This document shows, piece by piece, positions 35,153-47,229 of a stretch of 64,000 nucleotides of DNA (position 1 is its first letter; each line of letters starts with the position of its first letter). Origin of the DNA: Bubalus kerabau (taxonomy: Eukaryota; Chordata; Mammalia; Artiodactyla; Bovidae); the NCBI RefSeq assembly GCF_029407905.1, contig NC_073633.1:30270501-30334500 (forward strand). Reading direction: 5' to 3'. The translations under genes and the position numbers were made by a program. The notes under the pieces were generated by a model. The model saw only the letters and a list, made by a program, of their open reading frames with translations, made no database searches and was not told where the DNA came from.

Positions 35153-35435
35153 GGCTCAAGCTGGGCTGGATGGGGGCTCTTTTGCAGCTCACCTTTGCTG
35201 GAGATATGGCACCACCCCCCAGAGACTATGTTCTCCACGAGCACAGCGTTTTATAAATGCCCCCTGGTGCTTCCTGGCACCTGTATCTTCTCTCAGTAGA
35301 GCAAGCTCTTCCCTCAGTCCTCCGTGAGAAGCAAGACTAAAGCACCTCCTGCGCTCAAGACAAACCGCCAGTGCAGCGCCCCCTAGAGCCCACTTAGAAT
35401 CAGGAGACTTTCTACTCGAGTAGCTGAGCCGCCTA

Positions 35436-35950
35436 ACGAGTGACTCAGCAGTAAAGAATCTGCCTGCCAATGCAGGAGATTCAGATTACATCTTGTGTCA
35501 GTAAGATCCTTCGGAGGAGGAAATCACAACCCACTCCAGTATTCTTTTTTTTTTTTTTTTAACTTTACAGTATTGTATTGGTTTTGCCATATATCAACAT
35601 GAATCCGCCACAGGTATACATGTGTTCCCCATCCTGAACCGCCTCCCACGTCCCTCCCCATACCATCCCTCTGGGTCGTCCCAGTGCACCAGCCCCAAGC
35701 ATCCAGTGTCGTGCATCGAACCTGGACTGGCGACTCATTTCATATATGATATTATACATGTTTCAATGCCATTCTCCCAAATCATCCCACCCTCTCCCGC
35801 TCCCAGAGAGTCCAAAACACTGTTCTATACATCAGTGTCTCTTTTGCTGTCTCGATCTTGCCTAGAAAATTCCATGGACAGAGGAGCCTGGAGGGTTACA
35901 GTCCATGGAGTCACAAAGTGTCAGACACAGCTCGTGAGTGCACACGCAAA
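35436..35950 (+). mobile_element. Bov-tA SINE interrupted by an L1 3' end
   Basis: Counterpart of 9537-9765. The Bov-tA halves are about 35436-35544 and 35858-35950. An L1 3' end in reverse lies between them. Confidence 0.8.
35545..35857 (-). mobile_element. L1 3'-end fragment, only in copy B
   Basis: Starts with a T run (the L1 poly(A) read in reverse, about 35545-35560), then 3' untranslated sequence like that at 18600-18900. It interrupts a Bov-tA that is intact in copy A. No convincing target-site duplication is visible. Confidence 0.85.
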
Positions 35951-38900
35951 CAAACACACACACCCCTGGCGCTTCCAGGACTTATCACAGGACCAGTCCT
36001 CTGGATGTCTACATTTTCCATTGGTGTTCAAGGAGAAGAATCAGGGCTGTGTGAACCAAAGTGGGAAAAAATTCATCCTGAGTGGTTTAAATGGTTTATA
36101 CTCTCTCAAGATAATACAGGGACAGAAAGAAAGGAAAAGCATATTTTGATAGGATGGGGAAACAGAAAAAAAAGGAAGGAAAGCATAGCATTTAATGGAG
36201 AGAGAAAGAAAAGTGAGAGAAAAGAAAAAACAAAATAAGGGAAGAGTAAGGCAAGACAAGATGAATGGTAAGAATGAGCTTATTGATCTCGTTAGAAATA
36301 ATTTAGAGCCGACTTCCAATTAAATCTCTTTGACCACAATGTAACTTTAGTTTTTCTCTTGGTTGGGTCTGTTTGGACCCCTCCCTATGATATTTAAATA
36401 GTCATACAAGAAGAAATTGAACCTTCTCTTTAAACATTTTTAGAGAGGAAAAAAAGAAGGGATGGTGTTATAAACTTGTTATAAATATTTGTCCTATTTA
36501 ACAGTAGGTTTTACAGCTAAAAAACTTCTATGAAGGCTTGCAAAAATAGAAATTTTCCACATAGAGAGACTACTTAAAACAGACTTCAGATGAAATACAC
36601 ATGGATTAAAAGTTGATGGTTACCTAAGTGTGAGGTATTATGATGATGACAAAGAGTTCATTTTAAGGGGAAGACAGGCTAAAGTTTTACACTAAAAAAT
36701 GCCACAGTGGCAGCAGAGTGATTATTCAATAGAGTTGAACTTAAAGAAAATAAGCAAGTATCAGTATAAAGAAGTTGTTTCTCTGATTTTCCTTAGTTTT
36801 CCTTTAAGTAATATCCAAAGAAACCACACAATTTAGAAAGAGGATAGAAAATCTCTTTGCTTTCAATCAGAAAAAAAATGTGGAACATAGCTATTTCTCA
36901 AAGCTTTGCTAAGGACCTCATACTTCACTAATTGAAACCTTGACCTTATTATAATGTCTTTCTTTGAAATATGTAAGTTATCTTTAAATAATAATCTTCA
37001 AGTCCCAAAGAGGCTTATGATGAATGGGAAAATAGATAAATTTCTTTCTTTCTGTCTAAAGTTTAAGTGTTAGTGTTGTCTCTTAAAAGGCACTGGCAGT
37101 CATCTCCAGAGGAATGATTGGGGAAAGCTTAAAGAAAGGAATATTTTTAAATACATGTGCAGGATTAGGGGAAATCTACAAGAGAAGGTAAAGCACCCTG
37201 GGACCAACAACAGTAAGTAGGCTTCACCACTCCTAGGCTTGAAGGGACAGAGGAGGAAGAAATTATCCCAGCCTGGGAGACCTGTCACTGAGGTGGATCC
37301 ACAGGACCTGTGGATTTCAGCACAGGAAAAGAAAGATCGCAGAATACAAACAGGCTGACCAGTCTTTCCTGCCAGTGGCTCCCACTGGGCCAAACCCAAC
37401 TAGAAGCAAAAAAGACAAGTGCACAGAAGTCAGCCTCCTGGGTGTAGAGCAGGATGGAGCGTAGACTTGGAGAGGAAAACAGAGAACATACAGTCCCCTG
37501 ACATTGGGTTTAGGGTTCCCCTATCAATCAGGCAAAATGTGGGTTTATCCTAAATGTCTGCTCAGACATATCTATACAGCACTGTGATTGATGTAGCAAG
37601 ATAAATAAGTCAAAACCATACTCCAATATAGACTTTGGTGCCATAACTAAATTTTCCAGGTAATTGCCTAATCTCTACTTCTTCTCTCCTATACAGATAC
37701 AGCATACAAAGCATGTAGAACTATGCCTAGATAGTGCAGTGACTCATTGGGCTTACCTTCAACTATTTAATAATCAATTCCAAGAGACACAAATGAACTA
37801 AACCTTTAAGAGGCTACACATCCAAAGGATTCCTAGGGCATCAACTGAGCTTTCAGAATTGAACAAAATAGACTCACTACCTCTTCTTCTTATGTGCTTT
37901 ATGAGATTGATGAGGGTATTATTCATCAAATGTCTACTGTGAGCTTAATGTTAAGCCCATTACATTTCTTGACTTATCTTTCCTCTTAATATTTTACAGA
38001 TGAAAATATTAGGAGTTCAGGAATATTAGATTATTCAAGCCATCCTTAAAGAAACGGAACAAAGCTTTTAACCCATACTTTTCTGACTGTAAAAGCATAA
38101 ATCACATTGAGAATTTCAATTTTGACCATTTACTTTTTTAAAATACCTTACAATATTGGAAAGAAATTTCATTATCCGAATAAAGTTATACAATCATATT
38201 CTTATGTGCTACTTACCTTTAGAGGCTATCTTTTAACTGGGTGTATACCAAATACTGACTTCATATGTATGTGCCACATAATCAAAGCAGCCCATAGATC
38301 ATTGCTTCTAGGCGGTCCTCAGACATTGAAAGAACTGAATGATCTACTGACCCCAAGAAAGCATTAGCAGCAATGCGGATATGACGAGCAGCAGGCAGAG
38401 CAGATCAATCTAGGGACACCTTGGACAGCTCTGTGCCCACTGCATTGGACTCTCCATGTTTAGTCTCAGCCCTGCTGGGCATCTTTAGTCTCAGGAGCCT
38501 TAGAATAGCTTTCTCAACCACGAACTTTTTAATGAGAAGTAAATCTCAAAAAAAATGGAAATTTCTATATACGTACAAACTTCCAGGATTGGGGAGTACA
38601 GGGCATTTTACTCTCCTGTGAATGTTTCACAAGTCACCATCGAACTGAGAGCTTCATGATGCTTTTAACACTGTGCTGTCACTGAGCGCTCTTCTTCATA
38701 AATGCTCTCTCATCAGCTGTATTTTCCCCTTCTTTTATTTCATTCTTGTCCCACTTCCCCTTTGGGTAAGAACACCTTTAGTGTTCTACATGTAAGCTGG
38801 AAAAAATCTGGTAAGAAGACTAGTTCTTGACAGTTTAAACAATAGAATCAAAACACCAACATAAAAGGTAGGGTTTTCAATATGTCACTCCTCAATGAAC

Positions 38901-39180
38901 TGAAAACAACTTCCTATACGAACGAAAGGAATTCTCTGTCTCTTCTTGCTTGCCAAAGCAACGAGGGGCTGTGGGCTTATTCCCTGTTTGTGGAGCAGCA
39001 AGAGCACACGTGCGGAACTCATGGAGAAGACGCACACACGGCTCATACTCAGACATTCCATTTGCTGAAAAGGCAAGATTAACACAGTTTTAAACACGCA
39101 ATAACCCAGAACAGAATATGCCTAAAGAAGTGGCACAAACATATATCAATTTATATGCCTATACAATTTGGATGTTACTA
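35951..39180. other. Non-coding stretch of copy B
   Basis: Matches 9765-13690 of copy A without the Bov-A2 and BovB insertions there. It includes a MIR at about 37915-38105. No V segment is seen. Confidence 0.55.
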
Positions 39181-39191
39181 AAAGCAGAGAA

Positions 39192-40209
39192 AATTCTGAA
39201 AAGATGGGAATACCAGACCACCTGACCTGTCTCTTGAGAAATCTGTATGCAGGTCAGGAAGCAACAGTTAGAACTGGACATGGAACAGACTGGTTCCAAA
39301 TAGGAAAAGGAGTACATCAAGGCTGTATATTGTCACCTTGCTTATTTAACTTATATGCAGAGTACAGCATGAGAAACACTGGGCTGGAGGAAGCACAAGC
39401 TGGAATCAAGATCTGGGAGAATTATCAATGAACTCAGATATGCAGATGACCCCACCCTTATGGCAGAAAGTGAAGAAGAACTAAAGAGCCTCTTGATGAA
39501 GGTGAAAGAGGAGTGAAAAAATTGGCTTAAAGCTCAACATTCAGAAAATTAAGATCATGGCATCCAGTCCCCTCACTTCATGGCAAATAGATGTGGAAAC
39601 AGTGGCTGACTTTATTTTTCTGGGCTCCAAAATCACTACAGATGGAGATTGCAGCATGAAATTAAAAGATGCTTACTACTTTGAAGGAAAGTTATGACTA
39701 GCCTAGACAGCATATTAAAAAACAGAGACATTACTTTGTCAACAAAGGTCCGTCCAGTCAAGGCTATGGTTTTTCCAGTGGTCATGTATGGATGTGAGAG
39801 TTGGCCTATAAAGAAAGCTGAGTGCCGAAGGATTGATGTTTTTGAACTGTGGTGTTGGAGAAGACTCTTGAGAGTCCCTTGGACTGCAAGGAGATCCAAC
39901 CAGTCCATCCAAAAGGAGATCAGTCCTGGGTGTTCATTGGAAAGACTGATGTGGAAGCTGAAACTCCAATACTTTGGCCACCTGCTGTGAAGAGCTGACT
40001 CATTTGAAAAGACCCTGATGCTGGGAAAGATTGAAGGCAGGAGAAGGGAACAACAAAGGATGAGATGGTTGGATGGCATCACCGACTCAGTGGACATGGG
40101 TTTGGGTAGACTCCAGCAGTTGGTGATGGACAGGGAGGCCTGGCATGCTGCAGTTCATGGGGTCGCAAAAAGTCAGACACGACTGAGTGACTGAACTGAA
40201 CTGAACTGA
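39192..40209 (+). mobile_element. BovB 3' fragment, only in copy B
   Basis: About 1 kb of plus-strand BovB from mid-RT ('gggaataccagaccacctga') to the 3' end. Target-site duplication aaagcagagaa lies at 39181-39191 and 40210-40220. Copy A has one such site near 13684. Confidence 0.9.
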
Positions 40210-40221
40210 AAAGCAGAGAAT

Positions 40222-40442
40222 GGGCTTCTCAGGTGGCGCTAGTGGTAAAGAACTCACCTGCCAATGCAGGAGACATAAGAGACACAGGTTTGATCCCTGT
40301 GTCAAGAAGATCCCCTGGAGGAGGACATGGCAACCCTCTCCAGTATTCTTGCCTGGAGAATCCCATGGACAGAGGAGCCTGGCAGGGTACGGTCCTTAGG
40401 GTCGCAAAGAGTCAACTCAACTGAAGCAACTTAGCATGCACA
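40222..40442 (+). mobile_element. Bov-tA SINE
   Basis: Counterpart of 13694-13915. A MER5A-like fragment follows at about 40475-40680 as in copy A, and an antisense Bov-tA at about 41020-41195. Confidence 0.8.
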
Positions 40443-41171
40443 CTAAAGTAGAGAATAGTGGCTAAAGCCTCAAGATCTGGGCTCCTGAATCTGAGATTCT
40501 CACATCAAACTTCGATGAGCAATAGAATTGCCAGAGAGACATTTATAGAAAATACAGACTTCTGGGTCCCATCCCTGCAAACTATGATTCAGTTACTCTG
40601 GAACGTAGGGGAGAAAAAAATCTACTCTTTTTAACAAAACTCCAGAGACTTCTGATAAAAAAAAAAAATGAAAATCACATATCTGTCCTAGGCCTTTAGT
40701 CTCTAAAGTGGGAAGGAAAGATCTGGGTAAAAAGACAAAGATAATTTAACAAAGATATGGGAAGAATATATTACAACTTATACGGTATGTATTTTAAGTG
40801 TAAAAATTTGGAATAAGATTGAGTTTTACTAATATTTCATATACTAATTGACACTGGCATCCTCACTTACTGTATATATCAAATTGTAATACGTAAAATA
40901 TCCTGAGAGAACGATTAAGGTTTCAAACTCAGGGCTTTTGGTAGTAGCTATTCACTCATTTGTTCCCTTTCAGCTAATTATACTATCGAATGTTAACTAA
41001 AATACACTTTACAAAATGTGTGTGTAACTCCATGGACTATACCCCTCCAGGCTCCTATGTCTATGGAATTTTCCAGGCAAAAATACTGGAGCAGGTTATT
41101 ATTTCCTACTCCAAGGGATCTTCCTGACCCAGGAATTGAACCCACGTCTCCTGCATTGGCAGGCGGATTCT

Positions 41172-41393
41172 TTACCACTGAGCCAACTGTGTCTTAAAAA
41201 AATTCCCACAGAGTGAAGTCGGCAGATAATATTTAAAATGCAGAAAGCAAGAAGAAAATAGCAGAGTGGACATGACTCTTCCTTTCTGCTATTTTCTTCT
41301 TGCTTTCTGCATTTTCATTTTAAATATTATCAGCCAGCTTCATTCTCTTTGCGGGATTTTTTTTTAAGACACAGGTGGTACAGTGGTAAAAAA
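41172..41393. repeat. Long imperfect palindrome, copy B
   Basis: Counterpart of 14637-14866. The inner arms are 41238-41266 and about 41284-41312, with one mismatch next to the loop. Confidence 0.8.
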
Positions 41394-41559
41394 TCAACCA
41401 TTTCACAAGGGAAAGCAAAAATAATCGAGGCATATTTCAAAAGAAACAGATCAAAAGTGTTTCAGTTATCCAAAAGACAATTTTAAACATGAATTCACAG
41501 AACCATTATTGAAACACTCCGTAAAAACTTATTTCCCTGTGTACTTTTAGTATATATGG

Positions 41560-41880
41560 TGCTGTGCTGTGCTTATTTACTCAGTCAAGTCCAACTCTTT
41601 GAGACCCCATGCACTGTAACCCTCCAGGCACCTCTGTCCATGAGGATTCTCCAGGCAAGAGTATTGGAGTTCTGCTCCAGGGAATCTTACCAACCCAGGG
41701 ACTGAACACAGGTCTCCTGCATTGCAGGGAGATTCTTTGCCATCTGAGCCACCAGGGAAGCCCAAGAATACTGGAGTGGGTACCCTAACCTTTCTTCAGG
41801 GAATCTTCCCGACCCAGGAATCAAACTGGGGTCTCCTGCATTGCAGGCTCATTACAAGCTGGGCTATGAGGGAAAGCCCA
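41560..41880 (-). mobile_element. Bov-tA SINE(s)
   Basis: Counterpart of 15024-15356, with a shorter pentamer tail and a second partial head after 41765. Confidence 0.75.
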
Positions 41881-42020
41881 TTGTATATAGTGTTTGGACT
41901 CAAATGTTTTTTCTGATAGTGCAAATGGAAAAGCCTGGGGGAATGCTGAATTGGGAGTAGGAGGGGAAGCACTTATTGTTCATCTTTCTTCCACATCCTG
42001 CAAATGCTCTGACTTCTCCT

Positions 42021-42059
42021 TGTTTCTGTTCAGCTCTTCATGGATGCCCTGCTTCTGTG
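42021..42059 (-). promoter_or_regulatory. V-RSS (23-base spacer) of TRAV2 copy B
   Basis: Heptamer CACAGAA (42053-42059), 23-base spacer (42030-42052) and nonamer ACAGAAACA (42021-42029) on the minus strand. Both differ from consensus, so recombination may be less efficient; that is inferred. Confidence 0.88.
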
Positions 42060-42513
42060 TACCTCAGAGCACAATAGTAAACCCCCGCATCTGCCGGCTG
42101 CACCTGGAGGATGAGCAGTGATGAAGAGAACCTCTCATATGTCATGTTGTAGCGTCCCTGTTGAGAAGGCTTTGAGCCCTTAATGAGGAGTCTTGGTGCA
42201 AATCCTGGGAAGTGAAGGTACCAGAAGAAGCCATAAACATTGGACATAGAGTGATTACAGGAAATCTCTGCCACAGCTCCCTCCAAAGAGTCCACAGTAG
42301 GAGACTGAAATACTTGCTCCTTGCTCTCTGCAACTACAGGAAACAAACAAACAAACAAACAAAAAGGTTGTGACTTTGAAATTTAAAACAAATTTTAAAA
42401 CAAAGGCATACATTTTTTTCAAGACCAGATGGTGAAAAAGTTTGCTCACACTTCCAGAGAGAGCTGAGGAGGAGACCCAGCCACACTGCTTCCAGAGTGC
42501 TCTGCAAAGCCAT
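42060..42513 (-). CDS. TRAV2: T-cell receptor alpha variable segment, TRAV2 subgroup (copy B)
   Basis: Leader exon 1 is 42450-42513 (begins MALQSTLEAVWLGLLL, donor GT at 42448-42449). The intron is 116 bases. The V exon is 42060-42333, with a CCTGTAG acceptor. The mature start is about ESKEQVFQ. The first cysteine is in EISCNHS, the tryptophan in FFWYLHFPG, and the second cysteine in YYCALR. GRYNMTYERFSSSLLILQV is a strong match to mammalian TRAV2. The frame is open throughout and the gene abuts a 23-RSS, so it looks functional. It is the only working TRAV2 in this window. Confidence 0.93.
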
Positions 42514-42589
42514 GGCCAACATGCAGCTGGTCTCAGGCCAGTTGCCTCAAGTGTGACACTCACAGGAAGCTGATTATAGGCTGCCTCTT

Positions 42590-42617
42590 TTGCATTTTCT
42601 TCTGTGTCATGACATCA
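42590..42617 (-). promoter_or_regulatory. CRE-like decamer upstream of TRAV2 copy B
   Basis: TGATGTCA on the minus strand at 42610-42617, 97 bases upstream of the ATG as in copy A. The octamer-like ATGCAAAA is nearby at about 42590-42597. Confidence 0.5.
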
Positions 42618-42724
42618 TCAGTCAGAATCTGTGAACCAAGAAGAATCACTACAGTTCTGAGGCTACTTATAACTTCAACTGTACTTTGTTCTGAGTAGGG
42701 AGTCTTAAAAAAGGAGATGCCCTG

Positions 42725-42852
42725 GAGGAGGAAATGGCAACCCACTCCGGTATTCTTGCCTGGAAAATCCCATGTACAGAGGAGCCTGGCAGGCTACAAG
42801 TCCATGGGGTCACAAAGAGTCAGACAGCACTTAGCAACTGAGCACACACACA
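42725..42852 (+). mobile_element. Bov-A/Bov-tA SINE fragment
   Basis: Counterpart of 16187-16313. A further antisense Bov-tA follows at about 43280-43445 (counterpart of 16746-16902). Confidence 0.75.
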
Positions 42853-44064
42853 TCCTCTCAGAGGTCACCACAGCTGTGCATGTAAGAAGGCATTAAGCAT
42901 TTAAGAAGCTTGCTTCCCTCGTTAACGGTGCCAGAAAGAGTCTTGCAATGATGGGAGGAGCCTGATTCATCATTCAAACTAAAGTGATAGTTTCACACAA
43001 AAAAGTACACTGAACTTATCACATGTAATATACTACTATGCTAATATGTTAAAAATAATGATCATGAAATCTTAGAGCCCGTGGTAGATGAGCAATGCAT
43101 ATTTTTAAGGCACAAAAATTACAATGTAAATTACAATATTCATCAAAGTTTGACTCTTTGCATCCAAGGTGATCTCTGGAATACATATGGAAGGAAAATC
43201 TCACTTATATTTTTCTGTAACCAAAAGAAACTGGGTCTAGAAAGACCCAAAATTGCATCTGGAGATGACCTTTTTTGGATAGTGAAAGTGAAAGTCACTC
43301 AGTCCTGTCCAACTCTTTGTGACCCCATGGACTATACAGTCCATGGAATTCTCCAGGCAAGAATACTGGAGTAGGTAGCTGTTCCCATCTCCAGGGGATC
43401 TTCCCAACCAAGGATCAAACCCAGGTTTCCCACATTCCAGGATTTTGGATAGTACCTATCTTCATTTTACAGCCTGATTCTGTCCCATCTGTTACTAATG
43501 AGGGCTTAGTAGTTCTACCTGAGGGTTTTATACAGATTTTGATGGGATTTTACTTGAAAAAGAAGAGAACAGAAGCTTGGTGGCCATTCAAGTTTCATAC
43601 AGTAACATTTATATGTGCACCAGCGCCGCCTAGTGGGCTCCATGGGAACTGATGGAAGGTCATGTCCCACGCAGCCTCTGAGACGGTCTCCATAGCTTCT
43701 CACAACCTGAAAAGATGTTTTTGCCCTTTGCTTTTGTTCAAATTCCTCTCCGTTATTCAATATCCATAGGGATATGAAGACTATAGAGAGGAAATAATCA
43801 CCTTCTTAGAAAGCCTTCTGGTTAACAAAAGATGTTCCTCATTCAGGTGAGTGGTTATTTAAAATACACTTTCATAGAGTGAAATGTTTCTTTTCTTCAT
43901 CCTAAAATGGTTGTTTTATTCATTTCCTTTTCTATCTTTTTTTAATAGTCTCCCAGGTCAAGAAAAATTAGTTTCTTCCCTAATATTTTTTTCTTTTTTT
44001 ACTGGGAGATTCTTTAATAATGATGAGATGATCACTTAGGACTTCTTATTTATATATAGGTATT

Positions 44065-44265
44065 CCCAGGTGGTACTAGTGGTAAAGAACCCACCTGCAA
44101 ATGTAGGAAACATAAGAGATGGGTTCGATCCCTGAGTTGGGAAGATCCCCTGGAGGAGGCCATGGTAACCCACTCCAGTATTCTTGCCTGGAGAATCCCG
44201 TGGACAGAGGAGCCTGGCAGGCTATGATCCATAGGATTGCAAAGAGTCAGACATGACTGAGTGAC
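44065..44265 (+). mobile_element. Bov-tA SINE
   Basis: Counterpart of 22435-22630, with a better-preserved B-box-like 'gggttcgatccctgag'. Confidence 0.8.
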
Positions 44266-44897
44266 AAACACTGAAATGACTAGAAAAAGCTTCCAAATAA
44301 ATTACAGAATTTCAGTATGGCTATAAAATTAAAATAGAGGAATCAAAGACAAGTGGACACAGATTCATTTAGTAGAAAAAGTAATACAGCTACTATGATT
44401 AATTAGAGCTCTGAAATTTCTGAGAACTGGAACATAAAAGGTAACACAAAGAAAATACAGTTATACAAATAACTGATTAAGGGTTCAGGCAGCTTCTTCT
44501 TTGAAGCCAAGTGGTCTACGGCTATAGATACTCTTTTTAGATTACTGGATATGTACTTCTGGTTCACAGCTTCTAAATACTGCAAAATGTTTTACCATGG
44601 GCTTCTTCCACATTTACCTATCCAATCCCCTAGTGATGGACTCCAAGGTTGCCTCTAACTTTCATCAACACAGCAATAAATGTTTCTGTATTTCCCCTTA
44701 ACTATGCAAGAACTTCTTTGGGATATGTATCAATCAAGGATGTTGTTGTTCAGTCACTCAGTCGTGTCTGACTCTTTGCAACTGCATGGACTGCAGCCTG
44801 CCAGGCTTCCCTGTCATTCACCATCTCCCAGTGCTTGCTCAAACTCATGTCCATTGAGTCGGTGATGCAATCCAACCATCTTGCCCTCTGTCATCCC

Positions 44898-44900
<3 letters not shown>

Positions 44901-44952
<52 letters not shown>
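44901..44952. repeat. (TA)n microsatellite
   Basis: About 25 TA units after a BovB 3' fragment (44745-44900). Copy A has only a short, interrupted TA/CATA stretch here. Confidence 0.95.
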
Positions 44953-44955
<3 letters not shown>

Positions 44956-44964
44956 AGAAATGCA

Positions 44965-45453
44965 AAGCAAAGACATTACTTTGCCAACAAAGGTCTGTCT
45001 AGTCAAGGCTGTGGTTTTTCCTGTGGTCATGTATGGATGTGAGAGTTGGACTGTGAAGAAGGCTGAGCGCTGAAGAATTGATACTTTCGAACTGTGGTGT
45101 TGGAGAAGACACTTGAGAGTCCCTTGGACTGCAAGGAGATCCAACCAGTCCATTCTGAAGGAGATCAACCATGGGTGTTCTTTGGAAGAAATGATGCTAA
45201 AGCTGAAACTCCAGTACTTTGGCCACCTCATGGGAAGAGTTGACTCATTGGAAAAGACTCTGATGCTGGGAGGAATTGGGGGCAGGAGAAGGGGACGACA
45301 GAGGATGAGATGGCTGAATGGCATCACTGACTCAATGGACGTGAGTCTGAGTGAACTCCTGGAGTTGGTGATGGACAGGGAAGCCTGGTGTGATGCTATT
45401 CATGGGGTCGCAAAGAGTCGGACATGACTGAGTGACTGAACTGAACTGAACTG
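44965..45453 (+). mobile_element. BovB 3' fragment, only in copy B
   Basis: About 0.5 kb of BovB 3' end with a 13-base duplication aaagagaaatgca at 44952-44964 and 45454-45466. Copy A has a single related site near 23310. Confidence 0.9.
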
Positions 45454-46289
45454 AAAGAGAAATGCAGCTTTATTTTTCTCCATAGAGCAGGACAGTTTTC
45501 CCAACACTATCTACAAAATAACCCACCTTTCTTCCACAGATCTGTTTTACTATGTTTATTATATATAATGTTACCTATGAATTTGCTTTGTTCTTGAGTT
45601 TTATATTTTATATCATTGATCTAGTTGTTTCTATAACACTAATGCTACCATACTCTTTTATTAGCTTTATAAAGCAATATGCTTTATCAAGACCTCCCTT
45701 TAATCAGTCAGATTTTCAGATGCAATTCAATAAAATCTACTCTGACTGGTTTATGCAGAAAAAATTAAGAGATATTAAAAGAAGAGGTAGGTAGTGAAGA
45801 CTCAATGCTATATAGTTAAAAAGAATTCTCAAACACATCTCATGCAATGCTCTAATCAAGCAATCAAATGTCATCACCACTCAGCCCCAGCACCACAAAT
45901 TCACTCCACCAGGAACAAGGACATTAAGTACTGAGTATTCAAAGCTCTTGAATTAGTATCCATTAGTATATAGACACCGACCTCACTATATACATTAATG
46001 GATACATCGGCAGCACAGCTACTACTGAAGGACTACAGTGAGCAGTACAATGATAGTGGTCACTCCTATCTTTCCTAGACCGTGAAGACCTAAAATATCC
46101 CCATAAAGACACTTCCTTTGTAGCCTGGTACTTGTTCAGTTTTTGAGAATGTCCTATGTGTTATGGAAAGACTACACATTTTTTATACATCTCATCAAGT
46201 TCTCTTTAAGTAAATTTCAATCAGTTTCTACCTCTAAACTACTATCTCTACAGGGAACCTAAAGTTCAGCTATTTTTGACAAATTACAA

Positions 46290-46810
46290 ATTGATAAGGA
46301 CTGCCTGCTAAGATCAGAGTGGAAATAAATGAAGTAGAAACTATTAAAAAATAGAGAATAACAAATGAAACCAAAAGTTAGTTCTTCATAAAGATCAACA
46401 AAAGTGACAAACCATTAGCTAGTTTGACTAGAAAAAAAAGAAAAAACACTAAAATTATCAAAATTGAGAATGAGAGCATTAGTACTAACCTTACAGAAAT
46501 AAAAAGGATTATAAGGGAATACTATGAACAGTTGTATCAGAAAATTTGATAACCTATGTGAAATGGATAAATTCCTCAGAAGACACAAATTACCAAAACT
46601 GAATCAAGAAGAAATGGAAAATCTGAATAAATCTACAAGTTAAAAAAAATCAAATTAGTAATAAAAATAAAATCCCAGAAAAAAAAAGTCTAGGCTCAGA
46701 TGGCTTCCCTGGTGAGTTGTACTGAATGCCTAAAGATTGAACCCCAAGCCTCCATAAATTCTTCAAAAAAAGAAAAACTGAATAAAAGGGAATGCTTTCC
46801 ACTTTATGAT
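46290..46810 (+). mobile_element. Old L1 fragment (ORF2 region)
   Basis: Degenerate similarity to L1 ORF2 ('agaaactattaaaaaataga', 'tcaaaattgagaatgagagc', 'ggcttccctggtgagttgta'). There are many stops. It lies just right of the duplication edge; 45788-46289 shows nothing I can name. Confidence 0.65.
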
Positions 46811-47116
46811 TATGAGGGAACAATGAATGCTGAGAACATTCATGATTCTGCCCAAGCCAAATTCTCCTAAAACTTCTCAGAATACTTTCCATTCTTCTTG
46901 TCTGACTTCTTGCCCTTTTCGTAGGCATTCCTTAAGGTTTCATTTCTAGACCCTCACCTCCTGCTCTTTATCTCTCTGGTAGTCTTTTCAAAGATGAAAC
47001 TTTGGAGAAGTAGGTGAACCATTTATTTTTAAATATGTAACCCAACAAGCTCTGCTTATAGTCATACAAGTGTGTACCTCCCAACCCCAGGAGAATGCCT
47101 CCTATCACAAATCCAT

Positions 47117-47226
47117 TAATTTGTATCTCTACTACAATTTTTCAGCAAATTGTATCTCTATTACAAAATTTCAGCAAATTGAGACTTTATTTCACAAAAG
47201 TCAGTAAATTGCAACCACATTACAAC
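47117..47226. repeat. Tandem repeat, about 30 bases, nearly four units
   Basis: Successive units start near 47117, 47147, 47176 and 47206. Each opens 'aattg' or 'aatttg' and the first three end 'cag(c/t)a'. Units drift from left to right. Confidence 0.6.
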
Positions 47227-47229
47227 CTA

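Larger units (their letters stand above)
30903..45787. repeat. Segmental duplication, copy B (TRAV8-TRAV2 cassette)
   Basis: Partner of copy A (5133-23628) with the same order of repeats and V segments: TRAV8 at 34720-35152 and TRAV2 at 42060-42513. Insertions private to this copy are the Bov-A2 at 34142, the L1 end at 35545, and BovB pieces at 39192 and 44965. It lacks the 1.6 kb L1 and 3.3 kb BovB of copy A. Confidence 0.9.

Noticed and set aside
39636..40097. Minus-strand open frame of 153 codons
   Set aside because: Antisense of the plus-strand BovB at 39192-40209.
45961..46003. Short imperfect inverted repeat near 'ccattag' / 'ctatatacattaatgg'
   Set aside because: Arms are short, A/T-rich and mismatched; expected by chance here.
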